Shown piece after piece: positions 26,780-39,548 of a stretch of DNA of 64,000 bases. Numbering within the stretch: position 1 is the stretch's first letter; each line of letters opens with the position of its first letter. Source of the stretch: Fasciolopsis buskii (Eukaryota; Platyhelminthes; Trematoda; Plagiorchiida; Fasciolidae); the NCBI GenBank assembly GCA_008360955.1, contig LUCM01000540.1:160838-224837 (forward strand). Reading direction: 5' to 3'. The translations under genes and the position numbers were made by a program. Under the pieces are notes generated by a model. It saw only the letters and a program-made list of their open reading frames with translations. It was not told the origin of the DNA and did not search any database.

Positions 26780-27674
26780 CTGGAAAGATAAAGGTAAGGA
26801 GGAAAAGTAGAAGACAAGACAAAGGTTGCACCACTAACAGTATCTTGCGTTCTTAGACCAAAATAATGCAATCGACTTCTTGATAAATTTGCATAAAACG
26901 AAGGAAATGTAATTAGCTGATTTCACTGGAGATAATAAAGAAACTAGATCTATTTATGGCTGCCCATCAGAATGGATTACATCAGATCGAAATTGGGATA
27001 TGCACGTTTGAAACAGTAGTCCACCACTCGTGTTTAACATGAAACATATATAAAAAATAACTACTTTATATCAGCTACAAACGTGACAGCAGTGGCTAGT
27101 AATAGTCCGTTACTCTTTTCAAGTGATTCCTCCGGTAGAGTCAACCTCCTATTCCATTGAATATTACAGAAACTGCACACCTATTTCATGCAAACTGATG
27201 GGAATCATCAGCAGTGCATATTCATCACATCTAGGATATCTCTCAACAGTTGGTCGAACTTGAAAGCTTCATGATGGCTGAGTTTCTGCCGTGTGTTGCA
27301 AAAAACAGCTAGCAATGGACGTGCGAATTCCCACCTGTCGTCAGTCACTTACGGCATACTGCACGCATACACATAAGCACACCCACTCCACGCATGAGCG
27401 AAGTAAGAGCATTGAAAATTGAGCACGTTGTGGATGATACAGCGTCTTCCTTAACCGATGGATTTTGCAGACCACAAACCTTTATATATCAGATGATCAC
27501 ACTGCCCGATTGAAAACTTATTCGGCGGATGCCAGAACCAAAAAAGTTATTGCCATTCGACAGCTTTCACTGACAGAGAACTGACTACGAATTCAAAGCA
27601 CTTTGGGATTACGCATCAACACTCGATTCGCCATTGGGAAATCATGGAAGAATTGTGTAACCGTTTTATGCTGA

Positions 27675-27735
27675 TTAAGACAATGAGGTTCGATTTACAA
27701 TCGTTCGTCCTGAGTTCGCGTTCTAGTTCCGGCTT
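27675..27735 (+). repeat. SINE-like dispersed repeat, member 1
   Basis: It shares an AATCGTTCGT core and a GAGTTCGCGT B-box-like motif followed by an AGTTC motif with 54145-54210. Confidence 0.45.
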
Positions 27736-29082
27736 GATATGCAACCACTGCTGGCGATTCCTGACGATGCGAATGAAACAACTGTACGGCACTTACGTAG
27801 TTTCTTGATTCTATGTTGTGTTCATGATAAATGATGAGTCATTCAGAAGTCACATTAAATTCCGTACTATAAAAAAGATAGCTTTTAATTCTAGTGAGAT
27901 CATTACAGTAGTAAAGTTAATAAGATTAGATTTATTGTTTACCTTAATCAACGTTCTATAACCAGAATAATCGCAACTGCTCCTGAATTAACCATAGGTG
28001 TGATTAGTGAGAAGCAGACCACACCGGTAGATGATTGTGCGAAAAGTGATTTCTCAAAACAACTGGTTCGTCTCACTAATCCGACCTGTTTACTTGGTTA
28101 GCATAACAATATCTAACTCGACGTTGAGAAAATGAAGAAACAAAATAAGAAACCAACAAAATGACGTCAATTAAACAATCAATCAATCAAAAGAGAACGA
28201 AACAATCCCAACGTATTCCGATGGTTTTCCTTGACAATATTGAATTTCGTAACTACATGGTGAATAACTCCAAAGAAAATGATCCGCTAGTTATTTAATC
28301 GAGTAATTCGTATGTAGCAAACACCACATAGAGGCACCGCAGAAAACGAGCAACAATTCAGCACACAGTTATCCAAGTGAGCCCAACAAAACCAAAAGCT
28401 CGAAAGGATACGTGAAGCAACGGTGTGCAGCGTCGTTGATATACGACACCGATGAAGTCTGAAGACGCTGGATGCATTTTAGGGAAGTAGAAAAATACAC
28501 GAACATTTGTGCGTGCACACACACATACAAGCATAACATTCTGGCACATCCGAATGGCGTTTTCATTCGTCCTCTATAAGGCATGTTGCTCCCTCTGTGG
28601 TGGGTAGACAGAAGGAGATTTGCATAGTAACATGAGTAGAACAACGAAAACGGGGATAACAAACCACGGCCAAGCTGTCCCATTAATCTGGTACCGCCGA
28701 ACTCAAAATATGGAGTACTATTTCGGACGATTTCAACGACTAGTAGGATTTTGTCAGTCCACGGGACAAATAAACGTGGGGATTCTTTGCAAGACTGTAC
28801 TGGATTAGTAAATGTTCAGACTTCATTCCAAAGAGTGGACATTTAGAATAGTGGAGATGCGATCAGGACCAAATTATTCATGTGATACGGAACGAAATAA
28901 GTGAAACCATACGGCAATCTTATATGAAATATTGCAGTGTTGTATTGGGGAATCGTGCACCATCTACAACTCATTTTCTGGTGATGAAAGTGTATCTGAA
29001 CTTGCCAAATTTGCCACTACAATTTGTCAGACAAGAACCCAAGGGATAGAGGGTAACTGCAATGATATTATTGGTATATATA

Positions 29083-29110
29083 ATATAACATAATATATAT
29101 ACATATATAT
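29083..29110. repeat. imperfect (TA)n tract
   Basis: A TA-rich stretch interrupted by C. A second short (TA)n run lies at 29459-29474. Confidence 0.8.
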
Positions 29111-32100
29111 GCGTATTTATGTGGAATTGAGCATAATACCATATCGCCGGTAAATGGAATAGGATGAACAGGTCACGGGTGTCATTCGCTCCATGCCACG
29201 ACAATCGGTGCCGTTGTATTTTATGCCTATTGGACTAAAGGACATCCGGAATTGCTGAAGCTCTGGGGGTTAAGAGTTTGACTTTGAACTTCATGCTTCT
29301 TGGCCTACGCCAACACACACACGGCACACAATACAGTGATAACAATTGTCGTGACACGGACCAGATGATATTCGTGACCTAATCACACTATCCCATTTAC
29401 CGGTGATATGGTCTCAAGCCCGATTTTAGGTTGTACCACACATCTACACATAACTACTCATATATATATATATACCAAATAAAATCGTTGTAATTACCGT
29501 CCATCCCTTGAGTTCATGTCTACACAAAATATAATGGCAGGTTTAAGAGCTGCAAGAACAATTATTCGCCTGATTTGTGTACATGATACGATAATGAGCG
29601 CATTTCACATATTGACAGTGTATTCTTTAGGCTTATCGCCTATTGCATTGCGTTGTATTGTGTGGAGCTCTGCGTGCACTGCATCTCAGTCAAAAAAGAT
29701 GCATTCGCCACCTGCTGTTATACGGTGACCAGCACTGCACTAATAAAGTGAACTCCGGACACCCAATGTCTTTCACAACGCATTACGTAAAAGGTCCAAG
29801 CATCACTTACTGCACTTGGGATCCTTGGCCTGATAGTTTGACAATTTTGATATTATCAGCTACTTTCGGAGCTATTAAAGAACGATCGATAGGCCTGTGA
29901 CAGTCACTTCCTCCAGCGCTACTGGGAAGACTCTTTTGCACTAAGTCGTGATCGGTTGGTTGGAATAAAGCACAGATTGAGTAGATTGGTCGGGGAAAGA
30001 CTGCGTATGTTTTGCGCAGGAGCGCTGAAAATCCATCTGGATCTGAGTCCGAACCCGAGTAGGGAGTTGGTAATTAACTTCGTTGCAAATCAGAGGTGGA
30101 AGTCAAACCGACGAGTGATCAGAGGCGCCGGTATGGGAACGATAACTGACGTCAAAAGTCACATTTTGTGAGTTCTGCTTTAAGACTAATCTCAGCACTG
30201 ACAACACTGACAAGCTAATTGTTCCTCAGAATGGGACATCATAGGTCACCGGCTGGACTATCGATCAATGGAGCAGGTAAGGTCACTCTTATTCTCAAAG
30301 TCTCACTGACACGACGCCGGTCCCAGTTACTACTTTGCACCCACATAGAGTTCACATGTGCATGTGGGAATTTATCACCACACGGATGCGTGAATGTGGA
30401 GAAGCAAGAAATTATCACAACCACAGGCGATCACATATTGACCCACCCTCGTCAGGGGGATTCACTGTGCACGTGAGCGATTTCGTAAGCAGCGTTCATT
30501 TTTCCACCAGTGTGTGTAGTTTAGTGTACATAGCAGAGTGACGGGCCCGTGTGAGGCATAGTTACGCTGCCGGCGGATGTCTTGCACGGAAAATCTTTCC
30601 GTATTTACATGTTTCTATTGATTACTTTTCAAATCTGTCCCCTTTTCTTCTGTTCATTCTGCCGTCGTACAGAGGGTAGCCAGAACGACATGAACCAAAA
30701 TGACAGCACACGCACATGAGGATAATGCGAACTGAGCTGAATTGATTTAGTGTCAATCGACCTGATATCCAAGCATAAGACAAACGAAAAAACAATCCGT
30801 CCGATGTGCCTTCGAGCTAGTTATCCAATCATTCATTCATTCGCTTATTTAAATGTTCGTGTGAAACTAACTTATGGGACGACGGGACTAGAGGTATGTG
30901 GTACCAATACCAATAAAGAATATATGTAGAACCGTAACTTGGGTGTCGGTTTTAACGAAACTGTAAATCGTATCGAGATGCGTGCAAGCTAGGCAATTCA
31001 GTACGTAACCTGACCGGTCTATTTGGATAGCGAATTTGGGGATGGGAACCACGAAACTGGCAACCCGTATACAGCACCAGTTCAGGTCAAGAATTAGGTG
31101 TTTGTCTGTCTGTGTGTGTGTATCGAAGAGAAACACCAAGAAATACAACCATAAGAGGGAGATTTGGAAGCGCGCATCGCAGAAGTAAAGTCCACACCAA
31201 ATTAAAAGTGAACAAAACTGGCAACGGAAATTTGGAAAAGAACAGAAAAAGAGTGGTGTTGCATTCATAAATATTATTTTTCCAGAGCAGGTCATGTGGT
31301 ATATGGCACAAAATTGGGTTTTATCATCCGAGCACAAGTGGCTCAATTAAATTTAGATGACTAGTAACGCATTCCTTATAAAGTTAAATACAGAGCAGCA
31401 TTTTGGAGAAGAGAAAACGATATTGTAGTAGATGCCAGTTAATTCAATGCCATTTGCAACCACTATCTCCTAATCGAAATCGAACAGTGGAAACGGAAGA
31501 GCTTTTTATTGCTGTTTAATACCTTCAAAATGCAACTATGAAAAAGCACGTCACATACGCCAGGTTCCAACATGAACTTGGATGCGCACACCTACCAATG
31601 CTCACGTCGCACACCAGAACTGAGCCAACTGCGACAGTATACATTGCTAGACAACTGCATACCGAGGCTCTAGGTGTCTCTAAACGGGTAACCAATAGAG
31701 TTGTTTGTTTGGTCTGATATTCAACCAAGTGGAAAAATGTAAACAACCAAATCATAGAACGTATCTTCACTAAACTCTCGTCCTGCTTGGTCAGGATCTA
31801 TATGGCTTTTCGAGAGCATTTTGCGCCTGGTAAATACAAAACTCACCCATACATCACCATCATCTAGTTCAATGAGCATAGATCTGTGTCCAGAAGCACA
31901 ACATTGTCAGTGCATACCTACTGAGACAGTTTATGGTCTCGAAGGAAATAAGTGCCGACTTTCCCCCCACATAAGAAGACGGTCATCCTCTCAAACATTG
32001 CAATTACAACATTGAGGAAGGCGAGAGAGACAGGAAAACACTGACAAACACCATTCTCAATGGAGAAGGCGCCGAAGAATCGCCATAAACATAAGTGAAT

Positions 32101-32166
32101 ACACCTAATAAGGTCCTGAAATGGAGTAATCATATGCAATATATATTTATGGTTTAGTTTAAATAT

Positions 32167-32250
32167 TGTCAAACGTTTGACAACGAGTCCTAGTTTAGAT
32201 CGAAATGTCACAATAAACGTTGTAACTCAGTGTACGCCTTCTAACCTCTA
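32167..32250 (+). repeat. hammerhead-like repeat, copy A
   Basis: It starts with an 18-base perfect palindrome TTGTCAAACGTTTGACAA, then reads CGAGTCC, AGATCGAAATGTC and AATAAACGTTGTAACTC, ending GTACGCCTTCTAACCTCT. A (TA)n array begins 34 bases further on. See the copies at 60842-61015. The GTCC-loop-GAT-CGAAAC-GTC layout resembles stem II and the GAAA/cleavage-side core of hammerhead ribozymes found in Penelope-like elements, but the CUGAUGA box is not canonical. Confidence 0.6.
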
Positions 32251-32280
32251 CAACATGCAAATTAAGCTGCAGATGTTTTT

Positions 32281-32283
<3 letters not shown>

Positions 32284-32320
<37 letters not shown>
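32284..32320. repeat. (TA)n microsatellite
   Basis: About 18 TA units, directly downstream of hammerhead-like copy A. Confidence 0.97.
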
Positions 32321-32322
<2 letters not shown>

Positions 32323-32565
32323 GATGCATTTGGCGTCAATACCCGTGGCCTGAGAAATAAACATCAGTCAGTTTACGCACAAATTAGCATACAACAGGCA
32401 AGAATTCGGAACGTGTGATAGTCCCATTCGAGTAGTTAGACCTCTCGACTATGGGATAGTACATGCATTCATAGTTCACCATCGATTTACCCATGGCAGA
32501 TTAGGGAATCGAGGGGGATAAACATGAACTGTATGTAGGGGGGGAGAAAAGTGGTAAATACTTAC

Positions 32566-32718
32566 TTCGTCCGACCCGACACCGAGCAGGACACGCTCAC
32601 TGGCAGGTCCGATGTGTAGCTGGTCTTTGGCCGCCTGTAAAGTTTCCACATCCTCATTGATGGTGACCAAGAGAGCACGCTGGGCCGGGGTCATTTCTTG
32701 ATAGTGGAATATGTGAGT
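32566..32718 (-). CDS. talin exon: start of rod bundle R1
   Basis: This 153-base phase 0/0 exon reads EMTPAQRALLVTINEDVETL, aligning with the first R1 helix of talin. I chose the acceptor CTTCATATAG because it keeps phase 0 and has a C-rich tract. A nearer AG (TATCAAG) would break the frame. The donor is GTAAGT after GVGSDE. Confidence 0.88.
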
Positions 32719-32944
32719 CTATATGAAGGGGGGAACGGAACCGTCACAAAAGAAATGGAAGAAATAAAAAGGTGATCAGTGGAGAATATGCAGCATCTTG
32801 CTGGATGATGAGAGCGACCGTAAAGATGACAAGGAAGAGATGAATTACCAATAAATACATATGTACATTGGTTATCACGTTATCATGTGAAGAGAAAATG
32901 CAGAGAAATATTTAAGGTCTCAAAACAAGCAAATTATGAATAAC

Positions 32945-33260
32945 TGCCGTCACAATGAGACTGCACCTTGGCGTGGAGCGACGGCTTGCGTGCCTCCATG
33001 ACCCAAGGAGTTATACAGAACGGCTTATCTCAAGCAGAAGACCCAATCATGCTTGCTGGGTAAATGGCCTAACGACGCAGACCCCTGGTCCTCCAAGTTG
33101 GGGGTTGATTGGAGCTGGCAACTCAGTCGGAAAATTGAGTGGAAGAGTAACTGATCTAAGTAGACGGGCTTCCACTTAGCTAGTCCCCGCTGTCTTGTGG
33201 TCAGGCTGGAACTAATGAGGTTGGTTGAAAACCTTAATCGTTCTGCTGCTTAGTGGCTGG
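32945..33260 (+). mobile_element. probable 5' region of an RTE-like element
   Basis: This is a GC-richer stretch than its surroundings, containing TGGCGTGGAGCGACGGCTTG and GCTTGCTGGGTAAATGG. I recognise this type of sequence as the 5' leader of RTE-type elements in fluke genomes; that recognition comes from memory, not from a search. It ends just before the RTE 3' relic at 33480, so both may be parts of one internally deleted copy on the plus strand. Confidence 0.45.
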
Positions 33261-33479
33261 ACTCCCTAGCAGTATTGGTCTAGAAAAACTCAATGAATAG
33301 TACAAACACAACGAATTCCATACTGCATCGGTCGTCTCGAAGGGTAACCAGGACCGCGCTATCCATTGCTTCGAGGAAGGAGGATAACGATATGTATAAA
33401 CAAGCTCCGAATTCCCGTGTTGGATTAACGTTCGAAATAGACGCACACAGTTTCCGAAACGCGCACACAGGATCTCACT

Positions 33480-33990
33480 TCCGTGATCACTCTTCGTAGA
33501 CCAGACGCAACCTCATTCTCTCGATTCATTTTTCGCGTGTCCGGTGGTCCGGCTTCGAGTGCTCGTGGTCAGTCTGGCGTTAGGATCGTTCTGAGCATGC
33601 GAGCGGAGCAGATAATCGAAGACCTTTGGTGTTTGAACACTTGTCCTCGCAGTATTGGTGGAATATGATGGGGGGATTTTGTAAGTAACTCAGAAGTTAG
33701 GCATTAGGTACTTGGTCCTAGAGTCCAGTCTTCAGAACAGACGCCGAGTCAGAATAGGTTTAGGTGGTTGGGACATGTCTTGCGTATGCTCGTAGAACAC
33801 TTGTGCCCTTGTACGCTGTTCTTCGACGCAATGGTTAGAGACAATATGTGATATGGCTCCGTACAGCAACCACTGATGTTCTTGCATTCGAAACCTTTCT
33901 TCTTTCGCAGAGTTCTTCAACTTACTCTTTTGAAGCCGATCTTTAATTATTCCCTGTTCTTCTTCGGTTTAAGCAGATGGTGCTGTGAGG
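33480..33990 (+). mobile_element. RTE-like relic (C-terminal region and 3' end)
   Basis: Across frameshifts this reads CLNTCPRSIGGI, then SNSEVRH and VLG, then QNRFRWLGHVLRM, which is the region after the RT domain of RTE-type elements (compare RLRWLGHVL in the copy at 1-2165). A deletion follows 33820. A 3' UTR beginning TTCTTGCATTCGAAA near 33870 is shared with the copy at 35400-36390. The coding potential is gone. The plus strand is antisense to talin. Confidence 0.72.
33650..33822 (+). repeat. near-identical direct repeat, copy 1
   Basis: The run from AGTATTGGTGGAATATGATG to CCCTTGTACGCT is repeated at about 35877-36053 with a single visible substitution, while the flanks on both sides are clearly diverged. 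It lies inside the RTE relics. Confidence 0.9.
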
Positions 33991-34980
33991 GAGCAAGCAC
34001 AAACTGAACTAAATTGAACTGTCTAAACTAACGTAAAAATTTCAATTCAGGAGTGATAACGTTTCTCACAGAGAACGAACAATCGACTTTCAGTTGAATA
34101 AGCTTTTGCAGCTTTCTCAAACGGCACATAGCTGGTAAAGCAACTGCAGATTTGGGAATTTTTGGGTTCATGTCCCTGGCCTATATAAGCCAAATCAGAA
34201 GAATGAGGCGAGGAATCGAGAAGAGCAAAAATTGACAAGAGGAAATGCGTGAAGTAGGGCGCAAGGGGAAAGAAGTGAGCTAAATGAAAACTATGTACCA
34301 TGGATCCCTAGGGAAAACTGATTTTACCACAACAGTGGAGGTAGCATGTGTAGTGAACACTGCAGTGTTTCTTCACGCTTCTTTCTTCTTCTTTTACTCT
34401 TTTTGTTCTACTAAACAGAAAACCACAAGGACCCATCATACTTCCTTCCATTAGATAAAAAACGGATATTACTTTTAAATACGAGTACTATTTACACAGT
34501 CCATCATACTAGCGCTAATGGTACAGTATGAATAACCGGAATGATATAACCGGACTCAAACTAAGCAACACAGAAACCAATGCGGTCTGGGTGCCCAGAC
34601 TGAGACGTGCCAGAACGTAACAGATAAACATGGACTAAGTGAAATAACAATTTTCTCGTGTCAATCTAATACACAATAATATTGATGAGTCAAATGGAAA
34701 TGAGAAAGGTAGTCGCGATAACCAAACAATTTAAACCCGATAAATATGCATAACTGAATCGTTGTTTTTCCGATTTCGTCTAAAATACACCGACTTAGTC
34801 AAATTACTTAAAGTGACTTCAAAGTGATTCAGAGAAAACTAATGGTGGTAAGGTTTGAGAACAACAGATATGAAGACGGCATTCAGCAGGTGTACGGATA
34901 TCTAAGCAACAAAATTCCAACCTTCAAATCAATAAAAATGGGACAGCAACAAAAATACCAAAATCCATAACAAGACGTAC

Positions 34981-35245
34981 CCCACCAATCATAAAGTTAT
35001 CCGGTGACATTTGACGCAGCGGTTGTACGCCACTAGTGCCGATACTCTGGCCATCCACAACAGTGGACACGCCATCACCGATGATATGTTGTTGAGACCA
35101 ACCATTGATCCGATTAACTGAAGACATTTGAATGGAATCTTCCATGTCATGGGAAATCGCTGGTTCTGTCGCACCATTAACCAAGGCTTCTTTGGGTCGA
35201 AGACCGCGGGATGGAGGTAGACGTTGGTGTTGTACAATTGTGGCT
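34981..35245 (-). CDS. talin exon: unstructured neck between head and rod
   Basis: This 265-base exon enters in phase 2 and leaves in phase 0. It encodes 88 residues rich in Ser, Gly, Gln and Pro, with little similarity to vertebrate talin beyond the VQHQR start, which lies where the vertebrate VLQQQ calpain-site region is. It is placed by phase, by position between F3 and R1, and by an open frame. The acceptor is ATTTCACAG and the donor GTACGT. Its role as the flexible, protease-sensitive hinge is known for the family and inferred here. Confidence 0.82.
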
Positions 35246-35399
35246 CTGTGAAATGGATAAACCCGCGTGCGCGTCATAAGGAAACAGGGAGACAGTGATT
35301 TCGTACGATCAACAGATGGTTGGTACGGAAGTTTTATTTACGATCAACTTTGTCATTGAGATGATCATAAAGATATCCTCATCCTGATGTGAAAATAGT

Positions 35400-36390
35400 A
35401 GCTTCGATATTTGTTCAAAAAGGAACCTGTCTGACTTAGAATATGCGGACAATGCCGTGCTACTAGGTCCAGTCCCAAGTTAGTTGCAAATTTCCCTCAG
35501 TCATGTGAACACCAGAATGGATATGGTTGGGATGTGTTCTGCGTCTTCGAATTGCAAAATGCTGTCGCAGGAATGGATTGGCTAGAAGCCGAACCTACTT
35601 CATGCAAGGGAAGAATCCAGTGAGACAAACAGGTTTCATAATTTGGCCAGTTGTACCACATTTGGTGACCGTATATCAGATAAAATACCCAAGCACATAG
35701 AGAAGGTTCGATTGCCTTTCACTAATTTGCAGCATCTGTGGTAGTGACATGTCATTCACTTATCGATCAAAGGTCGAGTTTACACAATACCAATGACGTT
35801 TGTGCTCCATGTACGGATCAGAATCATGGCCGCTGAGGGCAGAAGATAAGCGAAAACCTTTGCTGTCTGAACACTAGTGCCTTTGTAGTATTGGTGGAAT
35901 ATGATGGGGGAATTTTGTAAGTAACTCAGAAGTTAGGCATTAGGTACTTGGTCCTAGAGTCCAGTCTTCAGAACAGACGCCGAGTCAGAATAGGTTTAGG
36001 TGGTTGGGACATGTCTTGCGTATGCTCGTAGAACACTTGTGCCCTTGTACGCTATTCTCCCGGGCAGGCAATAATTGTAAGATGAGTCGAGGTGGCGAGT
36101 CGGTGATATGGTCAATAAGCATGGAAACTTTATCTAGTGGTCTGGGTCGTGTAGGCTCAGCTAGGCTGGCTAGTTGAGGTCTGTGAGATCACCCCCAAAC
36201 GGAGTTTGGAGACAGTAGACAGTATGGTTTAATGTCGCAGTCAGCAGCATTCTTGCATTCGAAATGTCTCCTCTTCTGTATAATTATTCAAGTTATAATC
36301 TTACAGATGACTTTTTGCTGCCTATCATTCTCTTTTTCTATTTGCATTGAAGATGTTGTGAGGTAGCGATCAAATTCACAACACATTGGT
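35400..36390 (+). mobile_element. RTE-like relic with mutated catalytic box
   Basis: Readable pieces are SDLEYADNAVLL (RT motif C, YADD changed to YADN, near 35430-35465), CSASSNCKMLSQEW, FTNLQHLW, LSIKGRVY, then EVRH, VLG and FRWLGHVLRM, and a 3' region to about 36390. Stops and frameshifts occur throughout, so it is dead. It is the same subfamily as the relic at 33480-33990 and the same orientation, 2.2 kb away. Confidence 0.78.
35877..36053 (+). repeat. near-identical direct repeat, copy 2
   Basis: This is the partner of the repeat at 33650-33822. The block includes GGTTTAGGTGGTTGGGACAT. After TACGCT the two copies diverge at once. Confidence 0.9.
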
Positions 36391-37427
36391 GCAAGATTAT
36401 TGGTTGTAAAAAACTACAACTTTCAGCTGTGCACAGGCTTCATTGACACATGAAGCAGTATATCCACAAAATTCAAGTTATACAATTTTAAGGTGAACAA
36501 TGTTCATCCTCCGAATCGAATGTTTGCGAGACCGTCAACAGTTTTCTTGGAAAAATGATATTATTCAAGTGAGTGAGACAACCTGAACTGGTCAACAATA
36601 ACAGCCTCGGCCCACAAAAAGTAAGGATTTTACCTAGTCAAAAGTAAGAAAGTAGCAGTCTTAGATCCTGGAAGTCCGGAGGGCCTTAAATTTGCAAGTT
36701 TCATATGGGCAATCTGTAAGACTAAACCGTTAAAGATGTATATAACCAGAAACTTAATACCTAGAGGAATAGCGTGACGCTTAAGATCATCATTGTCCAA
36801 GGTTGTGAGTGTACACTAAAAGTCCTAAAAGATCAGCTGATCGGAATCAGTAGCGAAACAGGTAGACTGGAAGCTACCATTTTGCTTCCGGTTATGCAGG
36901 CATCCCATGTTGTCTGATGCAATTATTACAGTGCAGCTTATGAACTTTTCGATTTTTATACTTACTTGCTACATCGTTTGTGAAACTGAGTTGAGAAAGC
37001 ATTAAATCAATACGGGAAGATATTGATCTAATTTGAGAGTGAAACGCTATAACTGGTTCGGTCGTATTTGAGACATTTTCGCAAATCAACTAACTTCACA
37101 GACGATTGTTCAACTTTTTCACGTGCTTAACCGTGGCTCAAGACAGGAATAAAGTTCATAGGCGACTGAGAAAATAAAAAGAATTAAGGTCTGCGTCATA
37201 CAGTACTCGAAGGTGGGCGTCGATTCGGTGCATCATTGGTGAGCTAATATGGCCAGTGTGAAGCACGGGATGCAAACGGAGCAAAACAGGATGTCTCGTT
37301 GCCAAATTGATAAATATGTCTGAGAATTTTAAAAATTCGGTGTGACAATTCCTCAAACTAATCTTGAGAATTTGTAGATAACAATACGGGGAAGAGTTGA
37401 CCTCGTCATCGTCAGATTTCAAGATCA

Positions 37428-37430
<3 letters not shown>

Positions 37431-37466
<36 letters not shown>
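37431..37466. repeat. (TA)n microsatellite
   Basis: About 18 TA units. Confidence 0.97.
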
Positions 37467-37467
<1 letters not shown>

Positions 37468-39116
37468 CTGCTCCGTTTTTTGCACTGTGAACGCCGTCCG
37501 TCTGTGACGAGACCTTCGTGATCTGAATGGCAAGGTCATGGATGAGAAATCTGAGAGAATGATCACACACAAACACACACGGCACCCACAGAAGAATAAC
37601 AATGATCCACAGTCCCAACCGAAAAGAAATATTTCAAGTGGAAAAATAGGTCCAAAGAGTTGAACTTTCCCCACCTTCGAGTAGCTTTCTGACACCGAAA
37701 ATGAGTCAAAAATTCAGTATGCGAGTGAAATCTGGCTAGGAATGCAAACGACAGGATGTCTGCTTTGTCAAGCGAATTCTGAAACAACAGTTTTCCGATA
37801 TGTGCTCACACGGAGAACACAGTGCGCTTACGGTGCGCAAGTTATATCCGGATTGGTTTTGCTGTTGCACACGAAATACAAACTCTATAGATGTAAGCAA
37901 TGGGTAACTTCAACAAATCGGCATAATATCGGCAATGAGTTCATAACTGGTGTTATTTTATCAAAAGAACGCCATGGGGAACGAGCGACCCCTCCGTTTA
38001 CATAAAATGTACATCGATTCCAACCAACTGGGACCCAGCAAGGATCTAACGCCATAGGAGCCACTAGCACCATCTATTGTTGGGACAGCATCAAGAAGAC
38101 AGACGCATTCTTTGTGATTCTATGGGCTATCGATTCACATTCGTTACAGTTAGTATCTGTTCCAACGAGGGAGGGGGTTGTTTGTTCCGATAGAGTTGGT
38201 CCGGTTAAGCAAAAGGCGAATTAACTACGGATAGTCTTGTGTAGTCATTGTAAATACATTATATACTCCGTCGCGTGTATGTACGTGTAGCATGAGATGG
38301 AGCTAAATCGACCCGAACAAAAATAGCTCGGCCATTTTCTGTGCTCAATAACTAATTAGACCAATTCACGAACAGCAAAAGGTCCTCTGGTTCCATGTTG
38401 GCAGATTACACCCAAGTGACGAATAATCCGGCTACTGGATAAGACTTGGAAGTGGGAACCGGTCGCACAAAGTAACAGAGGAGCAAACAGATAGATAGAT
38501 ACACATAAAGAGAGATGTTCGATATGATCAGGTCCGCTCCGTTGTGACCCAAAATAATCCACCTGTTTTGTTCATTGTCTGAATAATCAGGATGTGCAAC
38601 CCAGGGAACACCATGAATCACTGTTCCTCATGTTCAACGAACAAACAGATTGCACAAAAAACAATCAAACAAAGTTTTCTTTTCTCTTCTAATAGCCTAC
38701 AGCAACAAGGTGGCATGGCAACAATCGCACGCAAAACCACGCGAAAAAAGATGAACATGTGCTGCTGAAGCGCTTTTGTCTTCTTTGGAAGCGGCAAGGA
38801 AAAAGTTGAATGGACGCAAATGAAGATGCAACGAATTTGTCTGTTACACCAACGAATTCGTTTGCTTTCGGCTACACACAAGTCGAAGGGAGTGTGAATG
38901 AAAGAGTCATTTGTATTTTTATTCCTTGGAATACCAAGGACCGATGAAGATAATTCATTACGTGTTCTTTAGGAAGCGAGATGAGCATTCAGATGATATT
39001 TTGGGGGAGGTGACGAATAGATGGAACACGCATCAGACAATGTAGGTTACTAGAGGCCCACATAATACATTTTACGTAGATCCGAATAGGTGCATCCGAA
39101 CACGATCGACGAGTTA

Positions 39117-39120
<4 letters not shown>

Positions 39121-39177
<57 letters not shown>
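39121..39177. repeat. (TA)n microsatellite
   Basis: About 28 TA units, the longest array in the window. Confidence 0.97.
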
Positions 39178-39178
<1 letters not shown>

Positions 39179-39548
39179 CGCACTAATCAAATGCTACGAT
39201 GTGACAATCGATCTCAGCAAACACATTCAATTGACAAGCGTGTCAATAAAATATTTCTTTCTATGAACTAAAATCCTTCCTTTCTTCTAGATGGAAGCTG
39301 AGTTCCAGTATACTCAATGAATGTCGACTTAGGTTGAAACCACATCTCTTAATAGTAGTTGACTAGAGAAATTCAATTTAATTTAATTCATCCATATACC
39401 GAGTTGGTGATGTACAGGTAGCCGGGTAAACTACTCGAGCAGGAAAAAGCAGGCGCCAATGAGGATGGGATCGGAATATGAACAAATAGACCCAGTACCC
39501 GTGGCCTGGTCGCAGACCTGTGCGTGAGAAAAAAACCGCGGTGCTTAC

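Larger units (their letters stand above)
26780..32565 (-). other. talin intron within R1, 5.8 kb
   Basis: Phase 0. Holds the SINE-like motif at 27675, TA tracts at 29083 and 29459, hammerhead-like copy A and the TA array at 32284. Otherwise unrecognised. Confidence 0.8.
32719..34980 (-). other. talin intron neck/R1, 2.3 kb
   Basis: Phase 0. Holds RTE-derived sequence at 32945-33990. Positions 33990-34980 are unrecognised. Confidence 0.8.
35246..39548 (-). other. talin intron F3/neck, 4.3 kb
   Basis: Phase 2. Holds the RTE relic at 35400-36390 and two TA arrays. Otherwise unrecognised. Confidence 0.8.

Noticed and set aside
37156..37695. A 179-codon minus-strand frame
   Set aside because: It crosses the TA array (Tyr-Ile repeats) and resembles no known protein.
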